53,862 bases of DNA, from IMG/VR virus record IMGVR_UViG_3300009124_000018, positions 1 through 53,862 of that record, one strand, 5' to 3'. How positions within the stretch are numbered: position 1 is the stretch's first letter; every line of letters starts with the position of its first letter. The notes below the pieces were generated by a model. It did not search any database. It was not told where the DNA came from and worked only from the letters and a program-made list of their open reading frames with translations. The DNA is from a virus. A program made the translations under genes and the position numbers. Positions 45,262 through 52,908 of the stretch are shown in pieces.

Positions 45262-45954
45262 ATGCCTATCACTTGGGGACCACTAGGAGCTACTGATGGG
45301 TTGGTGTTAGCACTCGATGCTGCCAACCCAAAAAGTAATTTTAATGTAAGTACTGGATGGTACGATGTTGGACCAACTCGTAGTTATGTTGCTGCATCTT
45401 CAGGTCCAACTTTAGGAACTAGAGGTGGTGTTCAATGTATGGTATTTGATGCATTAGGTGAAAGATTTCAATCTTCTCCTGTAGGATTTGAAAGTCCAGC
45501 ACGCACTTTAACATTAGAAGCATGGATATATCCAGAAGCAGATCTTGCTAGTCCTTCTGATAGAATGAATATCATTAGAGCAAATAGTGGAGGAAGTAGA
45601 GCATATCTTTCACTCAATAGATCTAATAATAAATTAAGTAACTATTGGTATGGTTCTGATAATAATGGATATCATGAAACAGTATCATTCGTTCCTGGTA
45701 GAAATACCTGGCAACATTTTGTTGGTGCTTGGGATGGTACAACTCTTAGACAATATGTAAATTATGAACACCAAGGAAGTGTCGCAACTAATACTACAAA
45801 TTCAACCTTTGGGACAGAAATACAAATAGGATGGGAAGGTAATGGAAGGCAATTTGTTGGTGGAATTGCTTTAATTAGAGTATACAATAAAGCATTATCA
45901 GATGAAGAAGTATTTCGTAATTTTAATTCAACCAAAGGGAGGTTTGGATTCTAA
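45262..45954 (+). CDS. LamG/ConA-like lectin-type protein (230 aa)
   Basis: A compact protein with the LamG_3 / concanavalin A-like pattern: TDGLVLALDAANPKSN near the start, RTLTLEAWIYPEADLA, a TWQHFVGAWDGTTLRQYVN strand pair, and a final ALIRVYNKALSDEEVFRNF. This fold is common in phage adhesins and often binds sugars or acts as a distal domain. It resembles the next gene, sharing the LDAANPKS phrase and a closing KGRF, so the two are probably duplicates that diverged. The stop overlaps the next start by one base. No signal peptide is present; it is probably a virion surface protein. Confidence 0.8.
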   Translation: MPITWGPLGATDGLVLALDAANPKSNFNVSTGWYDVGPTRSYVAASSGPTLGTRGGVQCMVFDALGERFQSSPVGFESPARTLTLEAWIYPEADLASPSDRMNIIRANSGGSRAYLSLNRSNNKLSNYWYGSDNNGYHETVSFVPGRNTWQHFVGAWDGTTLRQYVNYEHQGSVATNTTNSTFGTEIQIGWEGNGRQFVGGIALIRVYNKALSDEEVFRNFNSTKGRFGF

Positions 45955-46730
45955 TGGCAAGTTATTCTGGACCAAACATTAATGGTAATAATACCTGCGT
46001 ACTGTATCTAGATGCAGCAAATCCAAAGTCATTTCCAGGTTCTGGAAACATTTGGTATAACATGGCAAATACTACAATTCCTGATGCTGCTCCTGTATCA
46101 GGATTTAATTCGCAATGTTTTTGGAATAGTGCTGGATACTTCACTATTAATAGCAATATTGACAATCCTCAAGCAAACGCAATTCAAACAAGCACTAATA
46201 ATGCACATATTTTTCATACTATTCCAAGTGAATATAGAATGAACAATAACACTCAACCAAGAACATATGAAGTTTGGTTTAGGGTGACAAGTTTAGCAGA
46301 CACCAGAAATGGTCCAGTATTCAGAACCATGACTGGTACTGGATGTTCTTATGGGTGTAACGGTGGGATTGAAATTATTGGAGGACAAATTAAAGGTATG
46401 CATTATAATACTACAGATAGTTATGTATATACAGGAACAACTAATGTAGTTGAAAATAAATGGTATCATGCAGTATTAACATATGATCCATCACTAAACC
46501 CAAACAAAAGATTTTACGTTAATGGTCAGTTAGATGCAACTTTTCAAACAGTTGCATGGAACTATGGATCTGGTGGTGTTCAATATGAAATTGGATTTAA
46601 TAGAAAATCCAATTCACCAAAAACATTCTGTGGTGATATTGCAGTTGTAAAAATGTATATGGATAAAGCATTAACTGCAGAAGAAGTTTATGAAAACTAT
46701 GTCGGATATAAAGGGAGGTTTAACATCTAA
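45954..46730 (+). CDS. LamG/ConA-like lectin-type protein, paralogue (258 aa)
   Basis: Starts MASYSGPNINGNNTCVLYLD and repeats the LDAANPKS phrase and the EEVYENYVGYKGRFNI ending of its upstream neighbour, so they are paralogues. The central run KWYHAVLTYDPSLNPNKRFY matches the LamG strand pair. It has Cys-Ser-Tyr-Gly-Cys-Asn-Gly-Gly (near residue 125), a cysteine pair that the neighbour lacks. Its stop overlaps the next gene's ATG by one base. The likely role is an accessory adhesin decorating a fibre. Confidence 0.8.
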   Translation: MASYSGPNINGNNTCVLYLDAANPKSFPGSGNIWYNMANTTIPDAAPVSGFNSQCFWNSAGYFTINSNIDNPQANAIQTSTNNAHIFHTIPSEYRMNNNTQPRTYEVWFRVTSLADTRNGPVFRTMTGTGCSYGCNGGIEIIGGQIKGMHYNTTDSYVYTGTTNVVENKWYHAVLTYDPSLNPNKRFYVNGQLDATFQTVAWNYGSGGVQYEIGFNRKSNSPKTFCGDIAVVKMYMDKALTAEEVYENYVGYKGRFNI

Positions 46731-47668
46731 TGTCAGCACTAATCGGAAGACAAGACATCGGTTTATTTGATAATGGTTCATTTGAAAGTGGGACTGTTGC
46801 TAATTTTACTGGTGCAGGTGGATATGCATCTTCCCGAGATCCAAAAAGAGGAAATTGGCATTGGGAATCTTCTAGTAGATCTAATGCAAATTTTTCACAG
46901 TTGGTTCCAGTGGATACTAGCAAAAGATATGTATTTTCTATTTCATCCAAAACATTTGAGAGAAGCGGGAGTGGATTATTAGGAAGACATTATTTAGGAT
47001 TTAGTTGTTATGACGAAGATAGAAACTTTATCAGATTAGAACATTGTGGTGGTATCGGTAATAGTTATCTTTCTAGAGATCTGAATCCTGGCGATGCATA
47101 TATGTATTTTACAAGTGCTAGTGGGTGGTATACTGGAGCTGATGTAACAAATCAACAAAATTATTTTAGAAACATTGGATTGTATCCACCTACACATCCA
47201 AAATATAGTGCTCCTCATAGATACACTAGAGTAGGAACTAGAGGTGGGTCTGTAGGTAATTCTCAAATTCAATATAGATCAATGGTTCAAACTGCACAAG
47301 GAGATTGGCAGGTAGAACTTTGCGATACAAATAATAATCCAAGAAATTGGACATATAATGAACCATATCCAACTCCTGCGGGAACTCCTGTTCACAAAGG
47401 AACTGCAGGTGGAACATATAATTATGCGTTTAGTAGAAGACAATATACTGATACAGATTGGACAACTTATCAATTAATTGTAGAGGGTCCAGAATCTAGG
47501 AATAGTGGTAGAATTTTTAGGTATGATACCAAATATATTAGATTTATGATCCTTGGAAATTATGCTCTTGCCGCATCTTCAACTCCACCAACGTATCCAA
47601 TATATGGATTGGATGATCTTATATTCCTTGAGGAAAATCCAGTTAGAAATTATAACTTTGTTTACTAA
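46730..47668 (+). CDS. Probable jelly-roll adhesin (312 aa)
   Basis: A 312-residue protein with alternating aromatic and polar strands (GNWHWESSSRSNANFSQLV, then VDTSKRYVFSISSKTFERS) and a late segment IYGLDDLIFLEENP, resembling carbohydrate-binding-module jelly rolls. The segment TSKRYVFSI resembles NPDKAYRSIVWVRR in the 853-residue fibre, suggesting a shared domain type. It overlaps the previous gene by one base, and AATAAATA spans its stop codon. Sugar binding is an inference from fold resemblance only. Confidence 0.7.
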   Translation: MSALIGRQDIGLFDNGSFESGTVANFTGAGGYASSRDPKRGNWHWESSSRSNANFSQLVPVDTSKRYVFSISSKTFERSGSGLLGRHYLGFSCYDEDRNFIRLEHCGGIGNSYLSRDLNPGDAYMYFTSASGWYTGADVTNQQNYFRNIGLYPPTHPKYSAPHRYTRVGTRGGSVGNSQIQYRSMVQTAQGDWQVELCDTNNNPRNWTYNEPYPTPAGTPVHKGTAGGTYNYAFSRRQYTDTDWTTYQLIVEGPESRNSGRIFRYDTKYIRFMILGNYALAASSTPPTYPIYGLDDLIFLEENPVRNYNFVY

Positions 47669-47674
47669 TAAATA
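47667..47674 (+). promoter_or_regulatory. Candidate late promoter AATAAATA
   Basis: NATAAATA-type motif that includes the last bases of the preceding stop codon, 24 bases before ATG 47699. An AGGA ribosome-binding sequence lies between it and the start. Confidence 0.5.
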
Positions 47675-47698
47675 CATTTAGGAAAAAGACGCTAAAAG

Positions 47699-50260
47699 AT
47701 GGCAAATTCAGATAAGAATATTTTAATAACTCCGAACAGGAACCAAGCATCTGAACCTGAAATTTCTTTTGCTGGATTTGACAATCAACCTATTAGTTTA
47801 AGAGTACTTAATGACAATACTTTATCATTTCAAGGATCTAATGGTCAAGTATTTTCTGTAAGTAATAATCTTACTGATGGTATTATTTTTAGTGCTTCTG
47901 ATGTTTCGGGTATTCCTGGTATCAGTTTAGATGCTGATGGTATTGTTCAATTAGCACCGTTTGGTGGTAAGGTTGCTGTTGGATTTCCAATCCCTAAAGC
48001 AACCTTAGAAGTTGCTGGTCCAGACCAAGCACCTGGTAGTGCTGCTAATACTGATACTCCAGAACCAACATTTAGAGTTACCCGATATGATGGTGGTGAT
48101 GCAAGATACTGTGTTGACTTTGGTACTTATCAAGGTGGTGGATATTCTTGGGTTAGAGCAACTACAAGAAATAATCTACAGGCAGCTCATAACCTTGCCC
48201 TGCAACCAATTGATACTACGACTGCATCGGTATCGATTGGACAAACAACAGCAGATGCAAATACCAGATTACATGTAAAAACATACGGTAATGGTTCTAG
48301 TGCAGTTGCTGCTAAGTTTGATAGTGGTGCTGAGTTTGATGCCTCTTCTATTGTAGAAATTAGAAATAGATGCACTTCCTTTGGAAGAACTCAACTTAAT
48401 CTGTATGGAAGAACCCAGGCAAATAACTCTTCATTTACCAATCCAAGAAATGAAATTCGTTGGTATAGGAGTTATTCGGGAACTGCAGGATCTCCAGGTG
48501 CTGATACTTTTGCGTTTAGAGATGGTGTTGAGTTAACTAATAATGTAAGATTTATCGGTAATGCTGGTGGTCAAGTCAATTTTGCCATCAATCAGGGAAA
48601 CAAAGTTTACATTGGTAATGTAACTGATGCTCTTCCTAACTTTACTAATGGTGGTAAAAATTGGGGTGGTATTGATGGTTCGTATCAATCAAGATCTCAG
48701 TTACTTGTAACAAGAGGTCACTTTGCAGATGGTCTTTGGGCACCAGGAGTACTGACAAACTATGGTACATCTAGAAGTTGGACTACTGGAAATAGTTCTG
48801 CAACTGGTCACTATGAAGGAAATTTTGGACAAAACGGTGCCGCTAATGAGCAGTCAAGGCAATGGTTTGACACTCCAGGGCATGGTAGAGGTATTGTCTG
48901 GAGATGTCTGAACAATGATACTGGATCCAACTCTGACGGTGGTTGGAACAAATACGTGTATGGTGTTAACCCAGATAAAGCATATAGATCTATTGTTTGG
49001 GTTAGAAGAAATAGTAGCTCAGGTAGTGGTACTTTCTATCATGGTACTGATAATGGTACTACAAGTTACCTGAGTGGTAATGCGGCTAATAACCCATACT
49101 TTAACTGTTGGGGTATTGGAAACCTTGCTCAAGGTGTATGGTATCTGTCTGTTGGATATATTCATGCATATAATGATAACTCCACTCAAACATGGGGTGG
49201 CATTTATGATTCCAGAACTGGTAGAAGAACTAGAAACTATAGTTCAGCAAACGGTAACTGTGCCTCAGAATTTAAGTGGAGGGGTACAGGAACTTATAGA
49301 CAGAGACAAAGGGTTTATCTATTCTATTCCACACAACCTTCTGCTGCCTTAGAATTCTGGGGTCCAAGATTTGAGGAAGTCAATGGTGAAGAACCATCGA
49401 TTGGAGCACTTCTTGGTCTGAATATGACCAGACCAGAATACATGGAAGGTCTTCGTGTTGGTGGTATTAATAATGGTACTGCATGTTTCTCTAGAACCGC
49501 ACGAGAAGGTTCTGGACTTGGAGGTAGTGATGCAGTTGTCTATGCGAGAGATAATTCTAATAGCGATTGGGGATTTATTTCTGACAAGCAAAGTACTAAC
49601 TATGGAATGTATGTCCGAGTAAGTTCTAATGCATCATATGCATATGCTGTACGTGCCAACAATTTAAATGATTGGAGATTTAGAGTTCAAGGTAATGGGC
49701 AAATTAGATCTGACCAATCTACATCCATTGCAACAGGTGCTGACTATGCTGAATTATTTGAATGGCAAGATGGTAATCCAAATGGTGAAGATCGTGTTGG
49801 GCATACAGTATCTCTTGTTAATCAACAAATCAAGTTTGCAGAACCTGGAGAAACTCCTATTGGTGTAATCTCTGCTAATCCTGCAGTTATTGGTGACACC
49901 AGAGATTTCTATTGGGCGGGTAAGTATCAAACTGACGAATGGGGCAGACAGATTATGGAACAAGTTCCAGCATGGAGATGGAAAGAAGAAGGTGATGACA
50001 AGATTCATGAATATCGCAAGGATGAAGTTCCTGAAGATATTACAGTACCATCCAACGCAGAAGATACTACTCTAGGATTCCCAGTATTGAATCCAGATTA
50101 TGATCCAAGTACAGAATATGTACCTAGAGATGAGCGCCCAGAATGGGGATGTGTTGGACTTGTTGGTAAACTCAGAATCAAAAAAGGTCAAGTCATTGGT
50201 GACCGTTGGTTGAAGATGAGAGATATTAATGATGAGATTGAAGAGTGGTTGGTGAGATAA
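47699..50260 (+). CDS. Tail-fibre-like protein with C-terminal Peptidase_G2-type self-cleaving domain
   Basis: An 853-residue protein. The first half is fibre shaft and adhesin-like (SLDADGIVQLAPFGGKVAVG near residue 80), followed by a jelly-roll-like part near residues 395-580 (NPDKAYRSIVWVRR, then EFWGPRFEEVNGEEPS). From about residue 672 to the end is a module with SIATGADYAELFEWQDGN, IGVISANPAVIGD and RPEWGCVGLVGKLRI, matching the Peptidase_G2 family first seen in the phage GA-1 neck appendage, where a trimeric chaperone folds the fibre and cuts itself off. I cannot identify the exact cleavage residues here. It is preceded by a late-promoter motif and followed by a strong promoter for the next unit. 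Confidence 0.82.
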   Translation: MANSDKNILITPNRNQASEPEISFAGFDNQPISLRVLNDNTLSFQGSNGQVFSVSNNLTDGIIFSASDVSGIPGISLDADGIVQLAPFGGKVAVGFPIPKATLEVAGPDQAPGSAANTDTPEPTFRVTRYDGGDARYCVDFGTYQGGGYSWVRATTRNNLQAAHNLALQPIDTTTASVSIGQTTADANTRLHVKTYGNGSSAVAAKFDSGAEFDASSIVEIRNRCTSFGRTQLNLYGRTQANNSSFTNPRNEIRWYRSYSGTAGSPGADTFAFRDGVELTNNVRFIGNAGGQVNFAINQGNKVYIGNVTDALPNFTNGGKNWGGIDGSYQSRSQLLVTRGHFADGLWAPGVLTNYGTSRSWTTGNSSATGHYEGNFGQNGAANEQSRQWFDTPGHGRGIVWRCLNNDTGSNSDGGWNKYVYGVNPDKAYRSIVWVRRNSSSGSGTFYHGTDNGTTSYLSGNAANNPYFNCWGIGNLAQGVWYLSVGYIHAYNDNSTQTWGGIYDSRTGRRTRNYSSANGNCASEFKWRGTGTYRQRQRVYLFYSTQPSAALEFWGPRFEEVNGEEPSIGALLGLNMTRPEYMEGLRVGGINNGTACFSRTAREGSGLGGSDAVVYARDNSNSDWGFISDKQSTNYGMYVRVSSNASYAYAVRANNLNDWRFRVQGNGQIRSDQSTSIATGADYAELFEWQDGNPNGEDRVGHTVSLVNQQIKFAEPGETPIGVISANPAVIGDTRDFYWAGKYQTDEWGRQIMEQVPAWRWKEEGDDKIHEYRKDEVPEDITVPSNAEDTTLGFPVLNPDYDPSTEYVPRDERPEWGCVGLVGKLRIKKGQVIGDRWLKMRDINDEIEEWLVR

Positions 50261-50270
50261 CCGACCCCTC

Positions 50271-50299
50271 TTGACAATATAAATAAAATTGTCTATAAT
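50271..50299 (+). promoter_or_regulatory. Consensus sigma70 promoter TTGACA-N17-TATAAT
   Basis: Perfect -35 (50271-50276) and -10 (50294-50299) hexamers separated by 17 bases, placed before the small coiled-coil gene. A TATAAATA late motif lies within its spacer, so the same stretch may work both with host sigma70 and with the phage late sigma factor. Confidence 0.85.
50278..50285 (+). promoter_or_regulatory. Late promoter TATAAATA inside the sigma70 spacer
   Basis: Exact T4-like late consensus within the 17-base spacer of the sigma70 promoter. The predicted start would fall close to the sigma70 -10 box. Confidence 0.55.
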
Positions 50300-50317
50300 T
50301 TACACCTGAGTTGAACT

Positions 50318-50602
50318 ATGTCAATGTCTATTGAAGAAATGATTGAAAGCTTCAAAGAACAACAAAAAGAAGTTGTTGAAGAAGTCCGCAATCTTGAAAA
50401 TCAAATTAACAGCAAGAAAGAAGATTACTTTAAATTGCAGGGTGCAATTGAAGCACTAACGATTCAACTGAATCCTCCTGAAAATGCAGGACCTGCTGAT
50501 CAATCAGGACAATCTCCATCACAACCTCCTGGTTATGAAATGCCCGAAAACCTTACAGACATCCCTGGAATTGATGTAATTCCAGCTACCCCTGAAGGAT
50601 GA
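50318..50602 (+). CDS. Coiled-coil protein (94 aa)
   Basis: Begins MSMSIEEMIESFKEQQKEVV (a second ATG at 50324 is possible) and has a clear heptad coiled coil to about residue 50, then a Pro/Gln-rich tail ending PATPEG. No family is recognised. It overlaps the oxygenase start by four bases (ATGA), so the two form one operon behind the dual promoter. It could be an adaptor or regulator; nothing links it to an enzyme except adjacency. Confidence 0.8.
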   Translation: MSMSIEEMIESFKEQQKEVVEEVRNLENQINSKKEDYFKLQGAIEALTIQLNPPENAGPADQSGQSPSQPPGYEMPENLTDIPGIDVIPATPEG

Positions 50603-51168
50603 GTTTAAATTATATTAGAGAATACTCAATGAGTTCCACTGAAATATGTGATGAACTCATTGAGTTATTCAAAAAACATGATAAAAAAGGAAATACTCAA
50701 CCAGGGCAAATATCTAGAGGAGTTGATAAAAGTACTAAAGATAGTACAGATTTAGTGCTTGGTGCTATCTTTAAGGAAGATCCACATGCAGAAAGATTAG
50801 CAGATCGCTACATGCAAGTGGTTAAGAAATGCACGATGGAATATTGTGATTACCATAAACTTCCTATTCGTGGAGTAAACCCACAATCAACTCCACAAAT
50901 ACAATATTACAAACCAAAGGGTGGGTATAAAGAGTGGCACTCAGATGCTACATTTACTGGTAACCAATCCAGATGTTTAGTATACATTACATATTTAAAT
51001 GACGTTCCTGATGGTGGAACTATGTTTAGAGATTGGAAGTATACAACTAAAGCAAACAAAGGTAACACTGTAATTTTTCCTGCATTCTTTACTCATGTCC
51101 ATAAAGGGCAGATATCTAAGAAGCATGAAAAATATATTATTACTGGTTGGTTGCATTATGTGGATTAG
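50599..51168 (+). CDS. 2OG-Fe(II) oxygenase (prolyl-4-hydroxylase-like)
   Basis: A 189-residue single-domain protein with the double-stranded beta-helix iron site: His114 and Asp116 (in EWHSDATF), a distal His near 166-168 (FFTHVHKGQ), and Lys178 ten residues after His168, where Arg or Lys normally binds 2-oxoglutarate. The segment PQIQYYKPKGGYKEWHSD is typical of the family, and such genes are frequent in cyanomyoviruses. It has a promoter shared with the coiled-coil gene and is embedded between fibre and neck genes. Its substrate is unknown; it may modify a virion or host protein. A terminator-like hairpin begins at its stop codon. Confidence 0.88.
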   Translation: MSLNYIREYSMSSTEICDELIELFKKHDKKGNTQPGQISRGVDKSTKDSTDLVLGAIFKEDPHAERLADRYMQVVKKCTMEYCDYHKLPIRGVNPQSTPQIQYYKPKGGYKEWHSDATFTGNQSRCLVYITYLNDVPDGGTMFRDWKYTTKANKGNTVIFPAFFTHVHKGQISKKHEKYIITGWLHYVD

Positions 51169-51200
51169 TCCTCTGCTAAATAAGGTAGAGGACTATTTTT
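51166..51200 (+). terminator. Hairpin with T-run after the oxygenase
   Basis: TAGTCCTCT (51166-51174, containing the oxygenase stop TAG) pairs with AGAGGACTA (51187-51195) around a 12-base loop, followed by TTTTT. This is a convincing intrinsic terminator. The right arm contains AGAGGA, 20 bases before the gp13 ATG, so it could also mask a ribosome-binding site. Confidence 0.75.
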
Positions 51201-51210
51201 ATGCGTATAC

Positions 51211-52020
51211 ATGGCGCAACCAACAAGTAGAGCAGAATTAAAGGAATATTGTTTACGTCGATTAGGTAAACCTGTTCTGGAAATCAACGTCGATGATGAC
51301 CAGATTGATGATCTTATCGATGACGCTATTCAATTATTCCAGGAGCGTCATTTTGATGGCGTAGAAAGAATGTTCCTGAAGTATCAATTTACTTCTGCTG
51401 ATGTAGATAATTTTGGAACCAGTGCTGGTGATGTAACTACCACCATCAATGGAAGGGACTGGGTAGAAAGAAATAATTACATTGACATTCCTCCACAAGT
51501 TCTTGGAGTAAACAAGATCTTTGGAATTAAGGGAAGTAATATTAGAAGTAATCTTTTTGGATTGGAGTATCAGCTGTTCCTTAACGATCTTTATCAGTTC
51601 GGATCTGTTGATATTCTTAGTTACTACATGACTAAATCATATCTCGAAACATTAGATATGGTTTTGAATAATGGTGCAGTTATCCCATACCGTTTCAATC
51701 GTCGTCAAGATCGCTTGTACATTGATACAGGTAAAGATCTTATCGATGAAGGTGCATACTTAATTATTGACTGTTATAGATTGCTTGATCCGACAGAGTA
51801 TACTCAAATTTATAATGATTCCTTTTTAAAATTATATACTACTGCATTGATCAAGAGGCAGTGGGGTCAGAATCTGATTAAATTCCAAGGCGCTCAATTG
51901 CCTGGTGGTATTACAATGAATGGCAGACAACTCTATGATGATGCTGTTGGAGAATTGCAGCAGATTGAATCAGAGATGTCATCTAAGTATGAACTTCCAC
52001 CTCTAGACATGATCGGATGA
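51211..52020 (+). CDS. gp13: gp13-like neck protein
   Basis: A 269-residue protein, starting MAQPTSRAELKEYCLRRLGK, of the size expected for T4-like gp13 (about 309). The segments VLEINVDDDQIDDLIDDAIQ and YQLFLNDLYQFGSVDILSYY, and the C-terminal QLYDDAVGELQQIESEMSS, match cyanophage neck proteins. In T4 gp13 and gp14 form the neck that joins head to tail and retains DNA. The start has no strong Shine-Dalgarno sequence and lies 11 bases after the terminator-like T-run. The gp14 gene follows after one base. Confidence 0.9.
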   Translation: MAQPTSRAELKEYCLRRLGKPVLEINVDDDQIDDLIDDAIQLFQERHFDGVERMFLKYQFTSADVDNFGTSAGDVTTTINGRDWVERNNYIDIPPQVLGVNKIFGIKGSNIRSNLFGLEYQLFLNDLYQFGSVDILSYYMTKSYLETLDMVLNNGAVIPYRFNRRQDRLYIDTGKDLIDEGAYLIIDCYRLLDPTEYTQIYNDSFLKLYTTALIKRQWGQNLIKFQGAQLPGGITMNGRQLYDDAVGELQQIESEMSSKYELPPLDMIG

Positions 52021-52021
52021 T

Positions 52022-52906
52022 ATGGCTAAGAATACTTATTTTAGGCACGGCACTAGAAATGAACAGATGCTCCAGCAATCGCTGGTAGATGAGTTCATTA
52101 AAATGTTTGGTCAGGATATTTTATACATTCCGAGAAAGTTAGTTCGTAAGGATACTATTTTAAATGAGGAAGTAATTTCTCAATTTGATGATTCATTCTT
52201 AACATATGCATACTTTGAAAACTTTGAAGGATTTGCTGGAAACGGAGATATCTTAACTAAGTTCGGAATCAGATCTACTGATGAGATTACTTTAAGTATG
52301 TCAAGGCAAATATTTCAAGATTTTATTGCCGTTCAAATGGTTAATGTAGAAAACATTGAAGTTGGTTCTAGACCACAAGAGGGTGATCTTGTATATTTCC
52401 CATTGACTGATAACTTATTTGAAATTAAATTTGTAGAGCATGAAGTTCCATTCTACCAGTTTGGAGCATTATACACTTATCAAATTAAGTGTGAATTGTT
52501 TGAGTACGAAAATGAAACTGCTGGTGTAGATATCTTTGATACTCAAGAAAACGAAGGATTCATTGTCAAATATTACTATGATCCTCAATCTATAACAGGA
52601 GAGCCTACTATTGGAGAAATGGTAGTTGGGTCTGTTACTGGAATTACTGCAATGGTAAACAAATGGGTTCCAAGGGAAAGTTATGTTGAACTTAGAGCAC
52701 CAATTGCTACTGCAGATTATAATGTATATCAGATAGGAGAAACATTGACTGGACAGGAATCTGGTTTCTCTATAAATATTTCTAGCTTTGATGAACTTGA
52801 TATGGAAGATCCATTTGCTCAAAACATTGAATTTGAGAATACTGGTGATTCGATTTTAGATTTTACTGAAGTAAACCCATTTGGAGAATTTGGAAATAGG
52901 AGTTAA
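52022..52906 (+). CDS. gp14: gp14-like neck protein
   Basis: A 294-residue protein, somewhat longer than T4 gp14 (256). It starts MAKNTYFRHGTRNEQMLQQS and includes EFIKMFGQDILYIPRKLVRK. Residues about 195-260 carry two copies of a G(D/E)xxxGxxSG-type repeat (GEMVVGSVTGITAMVNKW, then IGETLTGQESGFSINI), which is also seen in gp8, the gp7-like protein and the DUF4815 protein and probably accounts for the extra length. gp14 assembles with gp13 in the head-tail neck. The next gene starts two bases later, so gp13-gp14-gp15 form a tight unit. Confidence 0.9.
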   Translation: MAKNTYFRHGTRNEQMLQQSLVDEFIKMFGQDILYIPRKLVRKDTILNEEVISQFDDSFLTYAYFENFEGFAGNGDILTKFGIRSTDEITLSMSRQIFQDFIAVQMVNVENIEVGSRPQEGDLVYFPLTDNLFEIKFVEHEVPFYQFGALYTYQIKCELFEYENETAGVDIFDTQENEGFIVKYYYDPQSITGEPTIGEMVVGSVTGITAMVNKWVPRESYVELRAPIATADYNVYQIGETLTGQESGFSINISSFDELDMEDPFAQNIEFENTGDSILDFTEVNPFGEFGNRS

Positions 52907-52908
52907 TT

